Below are positions 18,752 through 28,683 of a stretch of DNA of 64,000 nucleotides, piece by piece. Source of the DNA: Nitratireductor aestuarii (GTDB taxonomy: Bacteria > Pseudomonadota > Alphaproteobacteria > Rhizobiales > Rhizobiaceae). Below the pieces are notes generated by a model. The model was not told the DNA's origin. It made no database searches and saw only the letters and a list, made by a program, of their open reading frames with translations. The position numbers were made by a program, and so were the translations under genes. Position 1 is the first letter of the stretch, and each line of letters starts with the position of its first letter. The stretch covers positions 62,001-126,000 of the forward strand of contig NZ_BMIF01000009.1 of assembly GCF_014641695.1 (NCBI RefSeq), given 5' to 3'.

Positions 18752-18779
18752 GGAGCGCGCTCTCTTCAGGGCGCGCTCC
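18752..18779 (+). terminator. Stem-loop between dppA and dppB
   Basis: GGAGCGCGCTC/GGGCGCGCTCC arms of 11 bases around a six-base loop, with ATTTC following rather than a T-run. Such hairpins after binding-protein genes usually stabilise the upstream message or terminate partially, giving more receptor than permease. Confidence 0.6.
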
Positions 18780-18830
18780 GATTTCAATTATGCGAGGCTC
18801 TTCTCGCGTACAAAGGAGAGCAACCGCGCT

Positions 18831-19835
18831 ATGCTCCAGTTCCTGTTCAGGCGCCTTGCGGTTCTTATCCCGACGTTCGTCGGTGTCTCTATCATTGCCT
18901 TCGCCTTTATCCGTCTGCTGCCCGGTGATCCCGTGCAGATGATGGCTGGTGAGCGCGTAATCTCCCCGGAACGTCATGCTGAACTCAGCCAGCAGTTGGG
19001 GTTCGATCGGCCCATCGTTGTGCAGTATCTCGATTACCTCGGTGGTATCGTCACGGGCGACTTCGGCAATTCGATCGTCACCAAGCGGCCGGTGCTGAGT
19101 GAATTTTTGGCCCTCTTCCCTGCGACGCTGGAACTGTCCATCTGCGCCATTCTGCTTGCCGTCATCATCGGCGTGCCACTCGGCATCATCGCCGCAGTCA
19201 AGCGAGGATCCTGGTTCGACCAGGGCGTCATGGGCGTTGCGCTTGTGGGCTACTCCATGCCCATCTTCTGGTGGGGCCTGCTGCTCATCATCTTTTTCTC
19301 GGGCGTCTTGCAGCTGACACCGGTCTCCGGCCGGATCTCGCTCATGTATTTCTTCCCGCCCGTGACAGGCTTCATGCTGATCGACAGCCTTCTCTCGGGC
19401 CAGTCCGGCGCTTTCAAGTCGGCCCTGTCGCATCTCATCCTGCCCACCGTCGTGCTCGCCACGATCCCTCTTGCGGTGATCGCGCGTCAGACGCGCTCGG
19501 CGATGCTTGAGGTGCTGAGCGAGGACTATGTGCGCACCGCGCGGGCCAAGGGCCTGCCGCCGCGCCGCGTCATCGGCCTGCATGCGCTGCGCAACGCGCT
19601 GATCCCGGTGGTGACCACCATCGGCCTGCAGATCGGTGTGCTGATGGCTGGCGCGATCCTCACGGAAACCATCTTCTCGTGGCCGGGCATCGGCAAGTGG
19701 ATGGTCGACAGCGTGTTCCGGCGGGACTACACCGTCGTGCAGGGAGGACTGCTGCTCATTGCCATCATCATCATGGTCGTGAACCTGCTCGTCGACGTTC
19801 TGTACGGGCTGATCAATCCACGAATCCGGTACTAG
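18831..19835 (+). CDS. dppB: Dipeptide ABC transporter permease DppB
   Basis: 334-aa inner-membrane permease with the N-terminal RRLAVLIPTFVGVSIIAFAFIRLLPGDP segment of the DppB/OppB family, about six membrane helices, and the EAA-type loop SEDYVRTARAKGLPPRRVIGLHALRNALIP that contacts the ATPase. An AGGAGAGCAA-type ribosome site precedes the ATG. Followed 15 bases later by dppC. Confidence 0.93.
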   Translation: MLQFLFRRLAVLIPTFVGVSIIAFAFIRLLPGDPVQMMAGERVISPERHAELSQQLGFDRPIVVQYLDYLGGIVTGDFGNSIVTKRPVLSEFLALFPATLELSICAILLAVIIGVPLGIIAAVKRGSWFDQGVMGVALVGYSMPIFWWGLLLIIFFSGVLQLTPVSGRISLMYFFPPVTGFMLIDSLLSGQSGAFKSALSHLILPTVVLATIPLAVIARQTRSAMLEVLSEDYVRTARAKGLPPRRVIGLHALRNALIPVVTTIGLQIGVLMAGAILTETIFSWPGIGKWMVDSVFRRDYTVVQGGLLLIAIIIMVVNLLVDVLYGLINPRIRY

Positions 19836-19850
19836 GCGGCAGGTTGGCAA

Positions 19851-20786
19851 ATGGCTGTTAACACACCCAAAACTGTAGCAGAGCCCGTGGTGCTCGAGGG
19901 CGAGCACAGCGCCTCTGCGATCCGCTGGGCCATGCTGGCTGAGTTCTGGTACTATTTTCGCCAGAACCGAGGCGCCGTCGTTGGCGCGGCGGTCTTCACA
20001 ATCATCCTGCTCGTCGCGATCTTCGCGCCGTTGATTGCGCCGCATGATCCCATAACACAGGTGCGTGGCGCATTCCTGAAGCCGCCGGTCTGGCAGGCAG
20101 GCGGCAGCTGGGAATACATTCTGGGCACCGACCCGGTCGGACGCGATATCCTGTCCCGCCTTATCTATGGCGCACGCTTCTCGCTGTTCGTAGGTCTCGT
20201 CGTCGTCACCATTTCGGTGTCGGTCGGCGTTGTGGTCGGTCTCATCGCCGGCTATTTCCGCGGACCGCTCGACACGTTCATCATGCGTCTGATGGACATC
20301 ATCCTGGCCTTCCCGTCGCTGCTCTTGGCGCTCGTGCTGGTAGCGATCCTGGGGCCGGGGCTGCTCAATGCGATGATCGCAATCGCCCTCGTCCTTCAGC
20401 CGCATTTCGTGCGTCTCACCCGCGCCGCTGTGATGGCGGAGAAGAACAAGGACTATGTCATGGCCGCGAAGGTGGCCGGCGCAAGCCGGATGCGCCTGAT
20501 GTTCAGGACCATCCTGCCCAACTGCACCGCGCCGCTCATCGTCCAGGGGACGCTGTCGTTCTCCAACGCCATCCTGGACGCGGCGGCACTCGGCTTCCTC
20601 GGCATGGGCGCACAGCCGCCGACGCCCGAATGGGGCACCATGCTTGCCGAAGCGCGTGAGTTCGTCATGCGCGCCTGGTGGGTGGTGACGTTCCCGGGTC
20701 TGGCGATCCTGATCACCGTTCTCGCCATCAACCTGATGGGTGACGGCCTGCGCGACGCGCTTGATCCCAAGCTGAAGAGGTCTTGA
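19851..20786 (+). CDS. dppC: Dipeptide ABC transporter permease DppC
   Basis: 311-aa permease with the family-typical N-terminal helix and [10 protein letters not shown], the motif [19 protein letters not shown], and the EAA loop [27 protein letters not shown]. Forms the membrane channel with DppB. Its stop codon lies three bases before the dppD start. Confidence 0.93.
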   Translation: MAVNTPKTVAEPVVLEGEHSASAIRWAMLAEFWYYFRQNRGAVVGAAVFTIILLVAIFAPLIAPHDPITQVRGAFLKPPVWQAGGSWEYILGTDPVGRDILSRLIYGARFSLFVGLVVVTISVSVGVVVGLIAGYFRGPLDTFIMRLMDIILAFPSLLLALVLVAILGPGLLNAMIAIALVLQPHFVRLTRAAVMAEKNKDYVMAAKVAGASRMRLMFRTILPNCTAPLIVQGTLSFSNAILDAAALGFLGMGAQPPTPEWGTMLAEAREFVMRAWWVVTFPGLAILITVLAINLMGDGLRDALDPKLKRS

Positions 20787-20788
20787 TC

Positions 20789-21643
20789 ATGGCTCTGCTC
20801 GAAATCAAGAACCTCTGCCTCACCTTCGATACGGTCGGCGGCAAGCTCAAGGCCGTCGACGGCATCTCGCTCCACGTCGATCGTGGCGAGGTGCTGGCAA
20901 TTGTAGGCGAGTCCGGTTCCGGCAAGTCCGTCTCGATGCTGGCGGTCATGGGGCTTCTGCCCTGGACCGCAACGATTACCGCCGACTACATCCGCTTCGA
21001 TGGCAAGGATATCCTGAACCTGAGCCCGTCGGACCGGCGCAAGATCATCGGCAAGGACATCGGGATGATCTTCCAGGAGCCGATGGCAAGCCTCAATCCG
21101 TGTTTTACGGTGGGTTTCCAGATCGAGGAGACGCTGCGTCAGCACACCGACCTCGACCGGGCGGCACGCCGCAGACGGGCCGTCGAGCTTTTCCGCATGG
21201 TTGGCATCCCCAATACGGAGGACAGGCTCAGCTCCTACCCGCACCAGATGTCGGGCGGACAGTGCCAGCGCGTCATGATCGCCATGGCGCTCGCCTGCAA
21301 TCCGAAGCTGCTGATCGCCGACGAGCCGACCACGGCGCTCGACGTGACGATCCAGAAGCAGATCCTTGAGCTCCTGGTCAATCTCCAGATCGAAACCGGA
21401 ATGGCGATGATCCTCATCACCCATGACATGGGTGTGGTGGCGGAAACGGCCGACCGGGTGGCGGTGCAGTACAAGGGGCGGCGGGTTGAGGAATCCGATG
21501 TGCTCAGCCTCTTTGAATCGCCCAAGCACCCCTATACCAGGGCGCTCTTGTCGGCTCTGCCGGAGAACGCTACGGGCGACCGGCTGCCCAGCGTCTCCGA
21601 CTATTTCCTTGAGGAAGAAGCCGTTACTGGAGGCGCCGCATGA
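20789..21643 (+). CDS. dppD: Dipeptide ABC transporter ATPase DppD
   Basis: 284-aa ABC ATPase: Walker A GESGSGKS, signature MSGGQCQRV, Walker B LLIADEP and the switch His in LITHDMG. The C-terminus keeps the oligopeptide-family [12 protein letters not shown] but stops early, without the Cys cluster of longer DppD/OppD proteins. The ATG at 20789 is preferred to a TTG two codons earlier. Overlaps dppF by four bases (ATGA). Confidence 0.92.
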   Translation: MALLEIKNLCLTFDTVGGKLKAVDGISLHVDRGEVLAIVGESGSGKSVSMLAVMGLLPWTATITADYIRFDGKDILNLSPSDRRKIIGKDIGMIFQEPMASLNPCFTVGFQIEETLRQHTDLDRAARRRRAVELFRMVGIPNTEDRLSSYPHQMSGGQCQRVMIAMALACNPKLLIADEPTTALDVTIQKQILELLVNLQIETGMAMILITHDMGVVAETADRVAVQYKGRRVEESDVLSLFESPKHPYTRALLSALPENATGDRLPSVSDYFLEEEAVTGGAA

Positions 21644-22470
21644 GCGAGATCGTTCTTGAGACGCGCAACCTTGTGCGTGACTACACGACCGCCGGCGGCA
21701 TGTTCCGCCAGGCCAAGACCGTGCGCGCGGTCAAGGGCATCAGCCTCAAGGTGGAGAAGGGCAAGACGCTTGCCATCGTCGGCGAAAGCGGCTGCGGCAA
21801 GTCCACGCTCGCACGCATGATCACCATGATTGATCCGCCGACGGCGGGCGATCTGATCATCGACGGGCAGAAGGTGGATACGGCCAAGGGCGTTTCGCCG
21901 GAGCTGCGCCGCAAGGTGCAGATCGTGTTCCAGAACCCCTATGGTTCGCTCAACCCTCGCCAGAAGATCGGCGATGTGTTGATGGAGCCGCTTATCATCA
22001 ACTCTGACCTGCCGGCGTCTGAGCGGCGTCACCGGGCCATGGAGATGCTGAAGAAGGTCGGCCTCGCGCCGGAGCACTTCAACCGCTATCCGCACATGTT
22101 TTCCGGCGGCCAGCGTCAGCGCATCGCGATTGCCCGCGCGCTGATGCTCAATCCGCGGCTGCTGGTGCTGGACGAGCCGGTCTCGGCGCTTGACCTTTCA
22201 GTGCAGGCGCAGGTGCTGAACCTGCTCGCCGACCTGCAGGACGAGTTCGGGCTCACCTACGTCTTCATCAGCCATGACCTTTCGGTGGTGCGCTACATCG
22301 CCGACGAAGTGATGGTCATGTATTTCGGTGAGGCGGTGGAATACGGCACGCGTGACGATGTGTTCTCCAACCCTCAGCACGAGTACACGAAAACTCTGTT
22401 TGCAGCCACGCCGCGTACGGATGTGGAAAGCATCCGGGCGCGCCTGGCGCGAAAGACTGCCGCAGCGTAG
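21640..22470 (+). CDS. dppF: Dipeptide ABC transporter ATPase DppF
   Basis: 276-aa second ATPase of the transporter: Walker [10 protein letters not shown], signature FSGGQRQRI, Walker [13 protein letters not shown], switch His in FISHDLS, and the C-terminal [12 protein letters not shown]. Translation is coupled to dppD through ATGA. A terminator-like hairpin follows about 45 bases downstream, closing the operon. Confidence 0.93.
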   Translation: MSEIVLETRNLVRDYTTAGGMFRQAKTVRAVKGISLKVEKGKTLAIVGESGCGKSTLARMITMIDPPTAGDLIIDGQKVDTAKGVSPELRRKVQIVFQNPYGSLNPRQKIGDVLMEPLIINSDLPASERRHRAMEMLKKVGLAPEHFNRYPHMFSGGQRQRIAIARALMLNPRLLVLDEPVSALDLSVQAQVLNLLADLQDEFGLTYVFISHDLSVVRYIADEVMVMYFGEAVEYGTRDDVFSNPQHEYTKTLFAATPRTDVESIRARLARKTAAA

Positions 22471-22514
22471 ACGGTTCAGGCGAGATACACGACATATTGA
22501 ACGACATATTGAGA

Positions 22515-22543
22515 AGGGCGGTCCTCAGTGGCCGCCTTTTTCT
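22515..22543 (+). terminator. Terminator of the dpp operon
   Basis: AAGGGCGG/CCGCCTTT stem followed by TTTTTCTTT. Imperfect next to the loop but with a clear T-tract. Confidence 0.65.
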
Positions 22544-23085
22544 TTGGATGTTTCGCGACTGAATGCGTCTGGTCGCTTGCGCACAGCAGATAGAGCCTGT
22601 CGGCGGACCTCCGAGTGGCTGAGAATTTCCTGAATCGCGTATCTGCCGTAATAAATGGCCATCGTTCCCGGATTTAGATCCATGTTATTGCGATTTTCTT
22701 AATAGTAGAAGGTAAAATAGACTTACTAAACGTTATTGCGCTATATCGCCGCAAACGAACGGCGATAATTATCGAACTATTCTTGCAATATTATAAAATA
22801 GTAAGATCTGTTTACTTATATTAACTGACGAGGCTTTTGAATGTTTCATCTTCCATATGATGCTTGCGAGATAGAGTACGGCACCCAGTCTGAGTGCCTT
22901 CACGGAGGGACGGCTGGAGAGATCATCAGCTTCATCGCTGACTTCGCCTGCCAATTCATGGCATTCCTGGCCTAGTCTGGCTGAGCTGAACGGTCGGGCT
23001 TCCTTACGGGAGCCCGGCTGCTCCAAACATGCACGGAAGTACGCGCTCTTCAGGTCTGCTGATCAAAATTGTTCGGGAAGAGAAA
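22544..23085. other. 542-base gap between dppF and tRNA-Thr
   Basis: AT-rich around 22680-22830, which is unusual for this genome. It holds one possible small gene (22841-22975) and a hairpin CGGGCTTCC/GGGAGCCCG near 22992-23013 without a T-run. No convincing longer gene is seen on either strand. Confidence 0.5.
22841..22975 (+). CDS. Possible 44-aa small protein
   Basis: ATG with GACGAGG eight bases upstream opens 44 codons (MFHLPYDACEIEYG...) with three Cys and a hydrophobic C-terminal half (IISFIADFACQFMAFLA). It follows an AT-rich stretch that could be its promoter and precedes a hairpin. No family recognised; it may be a chance frame. Confidence 0.25.
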   Translation: MFHLPYDACEIEYGTQSECLHGGTAGEIISFIADFACQFMAFLA

Positions 23086-23161
23086 TGGTGCCGCTTAGGT
23101 GACTCGAACACCTGACCCCATCATTACGAATGATGTGCTCTACCAACTGAGCTAAAGCGGC
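23086..23161 (-). tRNA. tRNA-Thr (anticodon CGT)
   Basis: Complete cloverleaf on the minus strand: acceptor GCCGCTT/AAGCGGC, D-arm AGCTCAGTTGGTAGAGCA, anticodon stem CATCA/TGATG with loop TTCGTAA, T-arm with GTTCGAGTC, discriminator A and encoded CCA. 76 bases. Confidence 0.97.
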
Positions 23162-23518
23162 CCGAGGCGAAGATGGCATCCCCGCCGGAGATGGGTGGCT
23201 GATACAGACATTGAGCACCAATTTCAAGCCCGTCTAACAGCTTGAATTCACATTTTCTGTGCATGGGCGAGCAGGCGGCGGAAAACCCGTATTTGCCGCA
23301 GGTGCCCTCTTCCAGATAGTGGCGAATGTCAGCACTGCGAGAGTGGCAGGCCGGTGAAAGCTCAGTGAGCATGGCAAGATCGGCAGGCATGAGTCGGCGC
23401 GGGAAAAGATGTCGCGTCGAGCCTCTTACAAGGAAGTGGACTCTTGCACCGGGTGAGGTAATCTCAAACTCTAAAAAGCCGAGCCAGCATTCCACGCAAG
23501 CAATGTAGGAGGAGATAC
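23162..23518. other. 357-base gap between tRNA-Thr and coxS
   Basis: No convincing gene. It must contain the tRNA-Thr promoter (reading left) and the cox promoter (reading right). The end holds the strong ribosome site TAGGAGGAGATA just before coxS. Confidence 0.5.
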
Positions 23519-24007
<489 letters not shown>

Positions 24008-24123
24008 AGCTTGCCAGCAATGAGAGGATCAGGCTCAGGCTTAAGCTGCAAACGGCATAGGGGAGTTGCCGTTCTGCCTGCCAGTCTCCGGGCCTTCGAC
24101 GCTTCATCCGGGAGGAGAAGATA

Positions 24124-26472
24124 ATGGGAATTGAAGGGATTGGTGCGCGCGTCGCGCGCAAAGAAGACAAGCGATTCATCACTGGCCGGGGCCGCTATGT
24201 CGAGGACATGGTCGTACCGGGGATGAAGTACGGGGTGTTCGTCCGCAGCCCCCATGCACATGCGAAAATCAGGAGCATCGACCTTTCGGCCGCGCAGGAG
24301 ATGCCCGGCGTCATCGGCATCTATACCGGACCGGAGCTCAAGGCAGATGGCATTGGCAACCTCATCTGCGGCTGGATGATCCACTCCAAAGACGGCAGCC
24401 CGATGAACATGGGCCAGTGGTCGCCGCTTGCCACCGACACGGTGCGCTATGTGGGCGATGCCGTCGCCATCGTCGTCGCTGAGACTCGCGGTCAGGCGCG
24501 CGATGCCGCCGATGCCGTGGTGGTGGAATACGAAGAGCTGCCGGCGGTCACCAATGTGGTCGAGGCGCTGAAAGATGGTGCCCCGCAGCTTCATCCGGAG
24601 GCGAAGGGCAATCTGATCTTCGACTGGGAGATCGGCGATTCGTCGGCGACGGATGAGGCGCTCTCCCAGGCCGTGCACATCACGAAGATGCACATCGTCA
24701 ACAACCGGCTGGTGCCGAATGCGATGGAGCCGCGCGCGGCGCTTGGCGTCTATGACATGGCGGAGGACCACTATACGCTCTGGACCACCAGCCAAAACCC
24801 CCATGTGGCCCGGCTGGTCATCAGCGCCTTCTACAACGTGGCGCCGGAAAACAAGCTGCGCGTGATTGCGCCGGATGTCGGAGGCGGATTCGGCTCGAAG
24901 ATCTTCATCTATCCGGAAGAAGTCGTGTGCCTGTGGGCCTCGCGGAAGTCCGGCGTTCCGGTGAAGTGGACGGCGGACCGAACGGAAGCGTTCCTCTGTG
25001 ACGCGCATGGCCGCGATCACGTGACGGAAGTGCAGATGGGCTTTGACGCCGATAACCGAATGGTGGGGCTCAAGGTCGATACGATCGCAAATTTCGGCGC
25101 GTATATGTCGCTCTTCTCCTCCAGCGTGCCGACCTATCTCTACGCAACGCTGCTGTCCGGCCAATATGCGATCCCGGCGATCCACTGCAACGTGCGTGCA
25201 GTCTACACCAACACGGCACCCGTCGATGCCTATCGCGGGGCTGGGCGACCGGAGGCAACCTATCTGCTTGAGCGCACTGTCGAGACGGCGGCGCGCGAGC
25301 TTGGCGTTTCGCCAGCGGAGCTCAGGCGCAAGAACTTTGTTCGCACCTTCCCCTACCAGACGCCTGTGATCATGAACTACGACACGGGTGACTATGAGGC
25401 TTCGCTCAATGCGGCCATGCAGGCGGCGCAGTGGGATACGTTCCCGCAAAGGCGCGACGAGGCACGGGCACGCGGCAAGCTTCGGGGCATCGGCATGAGC
25501 TGCTACATCGAAGCATGCGGCATTGCGCCTTCGCAGGCGGTGGGAAGCCTCGGCGCCGGCGTCGGTCTTTGGGAATCGGCTGAGGTGCGGGTGAATGCGG
25601 TCGGCACGATCGAAGTGCTGACGGGCTCGCATAGCCATGGCCAGGGTCACGAAACAACCTTCGCGCAGCTTGTGGCCGGACGTCTCGGCATTCCCATCGA
25701 GCAGGTTTCGATCGTCCACGGCGACACCGACAAGGTGCAGATGGGCATGGGCACCTATGGTTCGCGTTCGGGTGCTGTCGGCATGTCGGCGCTGCTGAAG
25801 GCGATGGAAAAGGTCGAGGCCAAGGCCAAGAAGATTGCGGCGCATCAGCTTGAAGCCGACGAGAACGACATCGTCATTGAAAACGGTGAAGTGAAGGTGG
25901 CTGGTACCGACCGCACACTTCCCTGGGCGCAGGTGGCGCTGGCTGCCTATACGGCGCACAACCTGCCGGCGGGCATGGAGCCCGGCCTCAAGGAGACGGC
26001 GTTCTACGATCCGCAGAACTTCACCTTCCCGGCGGGCTGCTACATCGCCGAGGTGGAAATCGATCCGGATACGGGCAAGACCGAAGTGGTGCAGTTCGTG
26101 GCGGCGGACGACTTTGGCGTCATCATCAATCCGATGATCGTCGAGGGTCAGGTGCACGGCGGCATTGCGCAGGGTATCGGGCAGGCGCTGCTGGAAGGCT
26201 GTCACTACGATGCCACGTCAGGGCAGCTCATCACCGCGTCCTTCATGGACTACACAATGCCGCGCGCGGACGATCTGCCGTCGTTCCAGATCTCGCACCA
26301 GACGACGCCCTGCACGACCAATCCGCTGGGCATCAAGGGTTGCGGCGAGGCTGGCGCGATCGGTTCCCCGCCCGCGATCATCAACGCCATCACCGACGCG
26401 ATCGGCAACAACAACCTGACCATGCCGGCAACGCCGAATGTGGTCTGGAAGCTGCTGCACGCGTCAGTTTAA
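24124..26472 (+). CDS. coxL: Molybdenum hydroxylase large subunit, form II CoxL family
   Basis: 782-aa xanthine-oxidase-family subunit that binds the molybdopterin cytosine dinucleotide cofactor. The active-site loop reads AYRGAGR (369-375), the form II signature; true CO dehydrogenases (form I) have AYXCSFR. The conserved Glu of GCGEAGAIGS near the C-terminus is present. Form II enzymes have unclear substrates and only weak or no CO oxidation, so 'CO dehydrogenase' should be read as a family name. 116 bases after coxS, with GGGAGGAGAAG as ribosome site. Confidence 0.92.
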   Translation: MGIEGIGARVARKEDKRFITGRGRYVEDMVVPGMKYGVFVRSPHAHAKIRSIDLSAAQEMPGVIGIYTGPELKADGIGNLICGWMIHSKDGSPMNMGQWSPLATDTVRYVGDAVAIVVAETRGQARDAADAVVVEYEELPAVTNVVEALKDGAPQLHPEAKGNLIFDWEIGDSSATDEALSQAVHITKMHIVNNRLVPNAMEPRAALGVYDMAEDHYTLWTTSQNPHVARLVISAFYNVAPENKLRVIAPDVGGGFGSKIFIYPEEVVCLWASRKSGVPVKWTADRTEAFLCDAHGRDHVTEVQMGFDADNRMVGLKVDTIANFGAYMSLFSSSVPTYLYATLLSGQYAIPAIHCNVRAVYTNTAPVDAYRGAGRPEATYLLERTVETAARELGVSPAELRRKNFVRTFPYQTPVIMNYDTGDYEASLNAAMQAAQWDTFPQRRDEARARGKLRGIGMSCYIEACGIAPSQAVGSLGAGVGLWESAEVRVNAVGTIEVLTGSHSHGQGHETTFAQLVAGRLGIPIEQVSIVHGDTDKVQMGMGTYGSRSGAVGMSALLKAMEKVEAKAKKIAAHQLEADENDIVIENGEVKVAGTDRTLPWAQVALAAYTAHNLPAGMEPGLKETAFYDPQNFTFPAGCYIAEVEIDPDTGKTEVVQFVAADDFGVIINPMIVEGQVHGGIAQGIGQALLEGCHYDATSGQLITASFMDYTMPRADDLPSFQISHQTTPCTTNPLGIKGCGEAGAIGSPPAIINAITDAIGNNNLTMPATPNVVWKLLHASV

Positions 26473-26502
26473 AACAAGCTGCATTCGAGGAGAACGAACC
26501 TC

Positions 26503-27303
26503 ATGTACCAGACAACGTATCACAGGGCTTCGTCGATCGATGAGGCAGTCAGGCTATTGAGCGAGGCCGAGGATGCCAAGTTGGTGGCGGGCGGGCAGAC
26601 GCTCATTCCCACCATGAAGCAGCGGCTGGCCGCACCGTCGGATCTGATCGACCTGCGCCATATTCCGGAGCTGAAGGGCATCACCGTCTCGGGAAACAGC
26701 GTGCGCATTGGGGCGGGAACACCCCATGCACAGGTGGCCGATAGCCAGGAGATCAGGGCCGTTTGTCCTGCTTTCTGCGAGCTGGCCGGCGTGATCGGCG
26801 ATCCGCATGTGCGCCACATGGGCACGATCGGGGGCTCAATCGCCAACAATGATCCGGCAGCAGATTATCCCGCAGCCATGCTCGGCCTGAAGGGCACGAT
26901 CCACACCAGCAAGCGGGACGTTTCGGCCGATGATTTCTTCGTCGGTCTCTTCGAGACGGCGCTGGAGGCGGATGAGATCATCACGGCGGTGTCATTTACC
27001 GCACCCCAGAAGGCTGGCTACGCAAAGTTTCGCAACCCGGCGTCGCGCTATGCCATGACCGGCGTATTCGTGGCGCAGCACGGCGATGGCGTGCGCGTGG
27101 CGGTGACAGGAGCAGGCGAAAACGGTGTGTTCCGGGCGACAGAGCTTGAGGCGCGGCTTGCCGGCTCGTTCGACGAGGCGGCATTGCAGGGCGCGACCGT
27201 TCCATCGAGCGGGCTGATCTCGGACATTCACGCTTCCGCTGAATACCGCGCGAACCTGATCGTGGTGATGGCAAAGCGCGCCTTGGCTGCCGCGAACGGC
27301 TAG
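26503..27303 (+). CDS. coxM: Molybdenum hydroxylase FAD-binding subunit, CoxM family
   Basis: 266-aa medium subunit with the FAD-binding segments KLVAGGQTLIPTMK (near 32) and GTIGGSIANNDPAADYPAAM (near 106) of the CO dehydrogenase flavoprotein family. Last of the coxSLM set. CGAGGAGAAC precedes the ATG. None of the accessory genes coxDEF follows; REP elements do. Confidence 0.92.
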   Translation: MYQTTYHRASSIDEAVRLLSEAEDAKLVAGGQTLIPTMKQRLAAPSDLIDLRHIPELKGITVSGNSVRIGAGTPHAQVADSQEIRAVCPAFCELAGVIGDPHVRHMGTIGGSIANNDPAADYPAAMLGLKGTIHTSKRDVSADDFFVGLFETALEADEIITAVSFTAPQKAGYAKFRNPASRYAMTGVFVAQHGDGVRVAVTGAGENGVFRATELEARLAGSFDEAALQGATVPSSGLISDIHASAEYRANLIVVMAKRALAAANG

Positions 27304-27324
27304 GCGCCTTACGTGGGCCACACG

Positions 27325-27354
27325 CCCTCGTGCTGAGCTGTCGAAGCACGAGGG
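27325..27354. repeat. REP-like palindrome, copy 2
   Basis: Perfect 10-base arms CCCTCGTGCT/AGCACGAGGG around a ten-base loop GAGCTGTCGA. Close relative of the elements at 12007, 27372, 34671 and 52752, and likely to act as terminator of coxSLM. Confidence 0.85.
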
Positions 27355-27371
27355 TCCAGTTGCCGCTCATT

Positions 27372-27410
27372 TCCCCCTCGTGGTTCGACAAGGCTCACCA
27401 TGAGGGGGGA
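27372..27410. repeat. REP-like palindrome, copy 3
   Basis: Arms TCCCCCTCGTGG and CCATGAGGGGGGA around TTCGACAAGGCTCA. Only 17 bases from copy 2 and in a different sequence variant, so the two form a tandem REP cluster. Confidence 0.85.
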
Positions 27411-27654
27411 GCCGCCTTTCCCATGAGTTCATCTCTTCACCTGAAGTGTCAGGAACGCGTTCATTTCAGCTTTGCGTTGCCGCGCAGAAATGATCTAAGT
27501 CATTGATTCCTGCAGGTCCGGACACAAAGCCTGGTCCTTTCTCTGGAACCTCTCCTAATTCGCCCGCTTTTCAGTGGGAAGGGGTGCATTGCCGTTGATC
27601 CAACTCATCCGGATGGTTAACGGTAAGTTGGTACGATGATGAGGTCTCATATCG

Positions 27655-28683
27655 GTGTCGGTGAAAGATAGAATACTGGCTGCGCTGGCGAAGGGTGACG
27701 CGCGGGATCGCGGTTTTCGCGAGTCCGTGTACCGTCAGGTATTTGCAGCGCTTGAGAAGTCGGTAAAGAACAATCCCGAACTGAGCGCCGACGATGTCTA
27801 CCGTCGCCGCGAGCAGATCCTCGGCATCATCGAAGAGATCGAAAAGGAATTCGCTGCAGCCGAAGCGCAGGCGATGGCCGCCCCTTCGATGGATTTCGTA
27901 CCCGAGCCATCCATTCCGGAGCCCTCGCTGAGCGGACCGGAGGCCGATTTTGTACCCTCCATTTCGCGCGAGGAACGGATCGCGCCGCAAGGTGGCAAGC
28001 GTGAACGTGCCCGTGCGCGCAAGGCCGAAGCGCTGCTGCGCGATGATGGACGTGATCCCAAGCAGAAGCGCAAGCGGTGGCTACCCTGGTGGGCGCGGCT
28101 CATCCTGTGGCTCGTGGTGCTCGCACTTCTGGCTTGGGGCGGCCTGTGGCTCTGGCGGCAGGGCGAGGAAGCTGTTCGCACCGGCGGCGCCAGCATCGAA
28201 GAGATCATTGGCAGCAACGGTGCTCCGCTTGTGGGCGGCAACGGGCCGCTGCTTCCAAGCCGCGAGGATGGCCAGTGGGTCGAAATCTTCAACCCGTCTG
28301 ACACGTCCACTGTGCAGGCGGCAAACGGAGCCCAGGCAAGCTCGGATGAGCAGGGTGAGTTTATCTCCATCGGAGGCACCAGGGCGGTTACCTTCACCGT
28401 GGATCCAGGCACGCTCCAGCAGTTCGCTGGACGCACCGCCACATTCAGCGTGAGGGCAAGGGCGCCCGAGGGCGAGAGCCAGATCGCGGTCGCCTGCGAT
28501 TTCGGCGGCATGGGCAAGTGCAATCGCCTGCGCTACGTGGTGGGTGCGACGGCGGCGGACTATTTGTTCGAGGTCGACTTGGCCAATGCGTCAGCCTCGG
28601 GTGGAACGATCTCGATCGTGCCGGATGTTGAGGGTAAGGGTCGGAACCTGGACATTTTCGGCATTGCGGTGACGACCGAATAG
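27655..28683 (+). CDS. Hypothetical single-pass membrane protein
   Basis: 342-aa protein of unknown function. Residues 1-140 are charged and probably cytoplasmic, with a helical, Glu/Arg-rich start (KDRILAALAKGDARDRGFRESVYRQVF). One membrane helix lies near 145-168 in a Trp-rich segment (LPWWARLILWLVVLALLAW). The remaining 170 residues are probably periplasmic and beta-rich, with two Cys near 280-287 (VACDFGGMGKC) that could form a disulfide. Start is GTG at 27655; GTG at 27661 is an alternative. It stands alone, convergent with the ligase gene, whose last base is adjacent to its stop. Confidence 0.75.
   Translation: MSVKDRILAALAKGDARDRGFRESVYRQVFAALEKSVKNNPELSADDVYRRREQILGIIEEIEKEFAAAEAQAMAAPSMDFVPEPSIPEPSLSGPEADFVPSISREERIAPQGGKRERARARKAEALLRDDGRDPKQKRKRWLPWWARLILWLVVLALLAWGGLWLWRQGEEAVRTGGASIEEIIGSNGAPLVGGNGPLLPSREDGQWVEIFNPSDTSTVQAANGAQASSDEQGEFISIGGTRAVTFTVDPGTLQQFAGRTATFSVRARAPEGESQIAVACDFGGMGKCNRLRYVVGATAADYLFEVDLANASASGGTISIVPDVEGKGRNLDIFGIAVTTE

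Larger units (their letters stand above)
27304..27654. other. 351-base gap after coxM
   Basis: Holds two REP-like palindromes (27325-27354 and 27372-27410) and then about 240 bases without a recognisable gene. ATGGTTAAC at 27613-27621 resembles a CtrA half-site (TTAACCAT on the other strand) about 35 bases before the next gene. Confidence 0.5.

Noticed and set aside
17088-20405. 1105-codon open frame antisense to dppABC
   Set aside because: Composition (His, Asp, Arg-rich) is that of a GC-rich antisense shadow; the plus strand holds clear dpp genes.
27613-27621. CtrA site before the hypothetical membrane protein gene
   Set aside because: Only a half-site (ATGGTTAAC); such words are frequent in rhizobial spacers.
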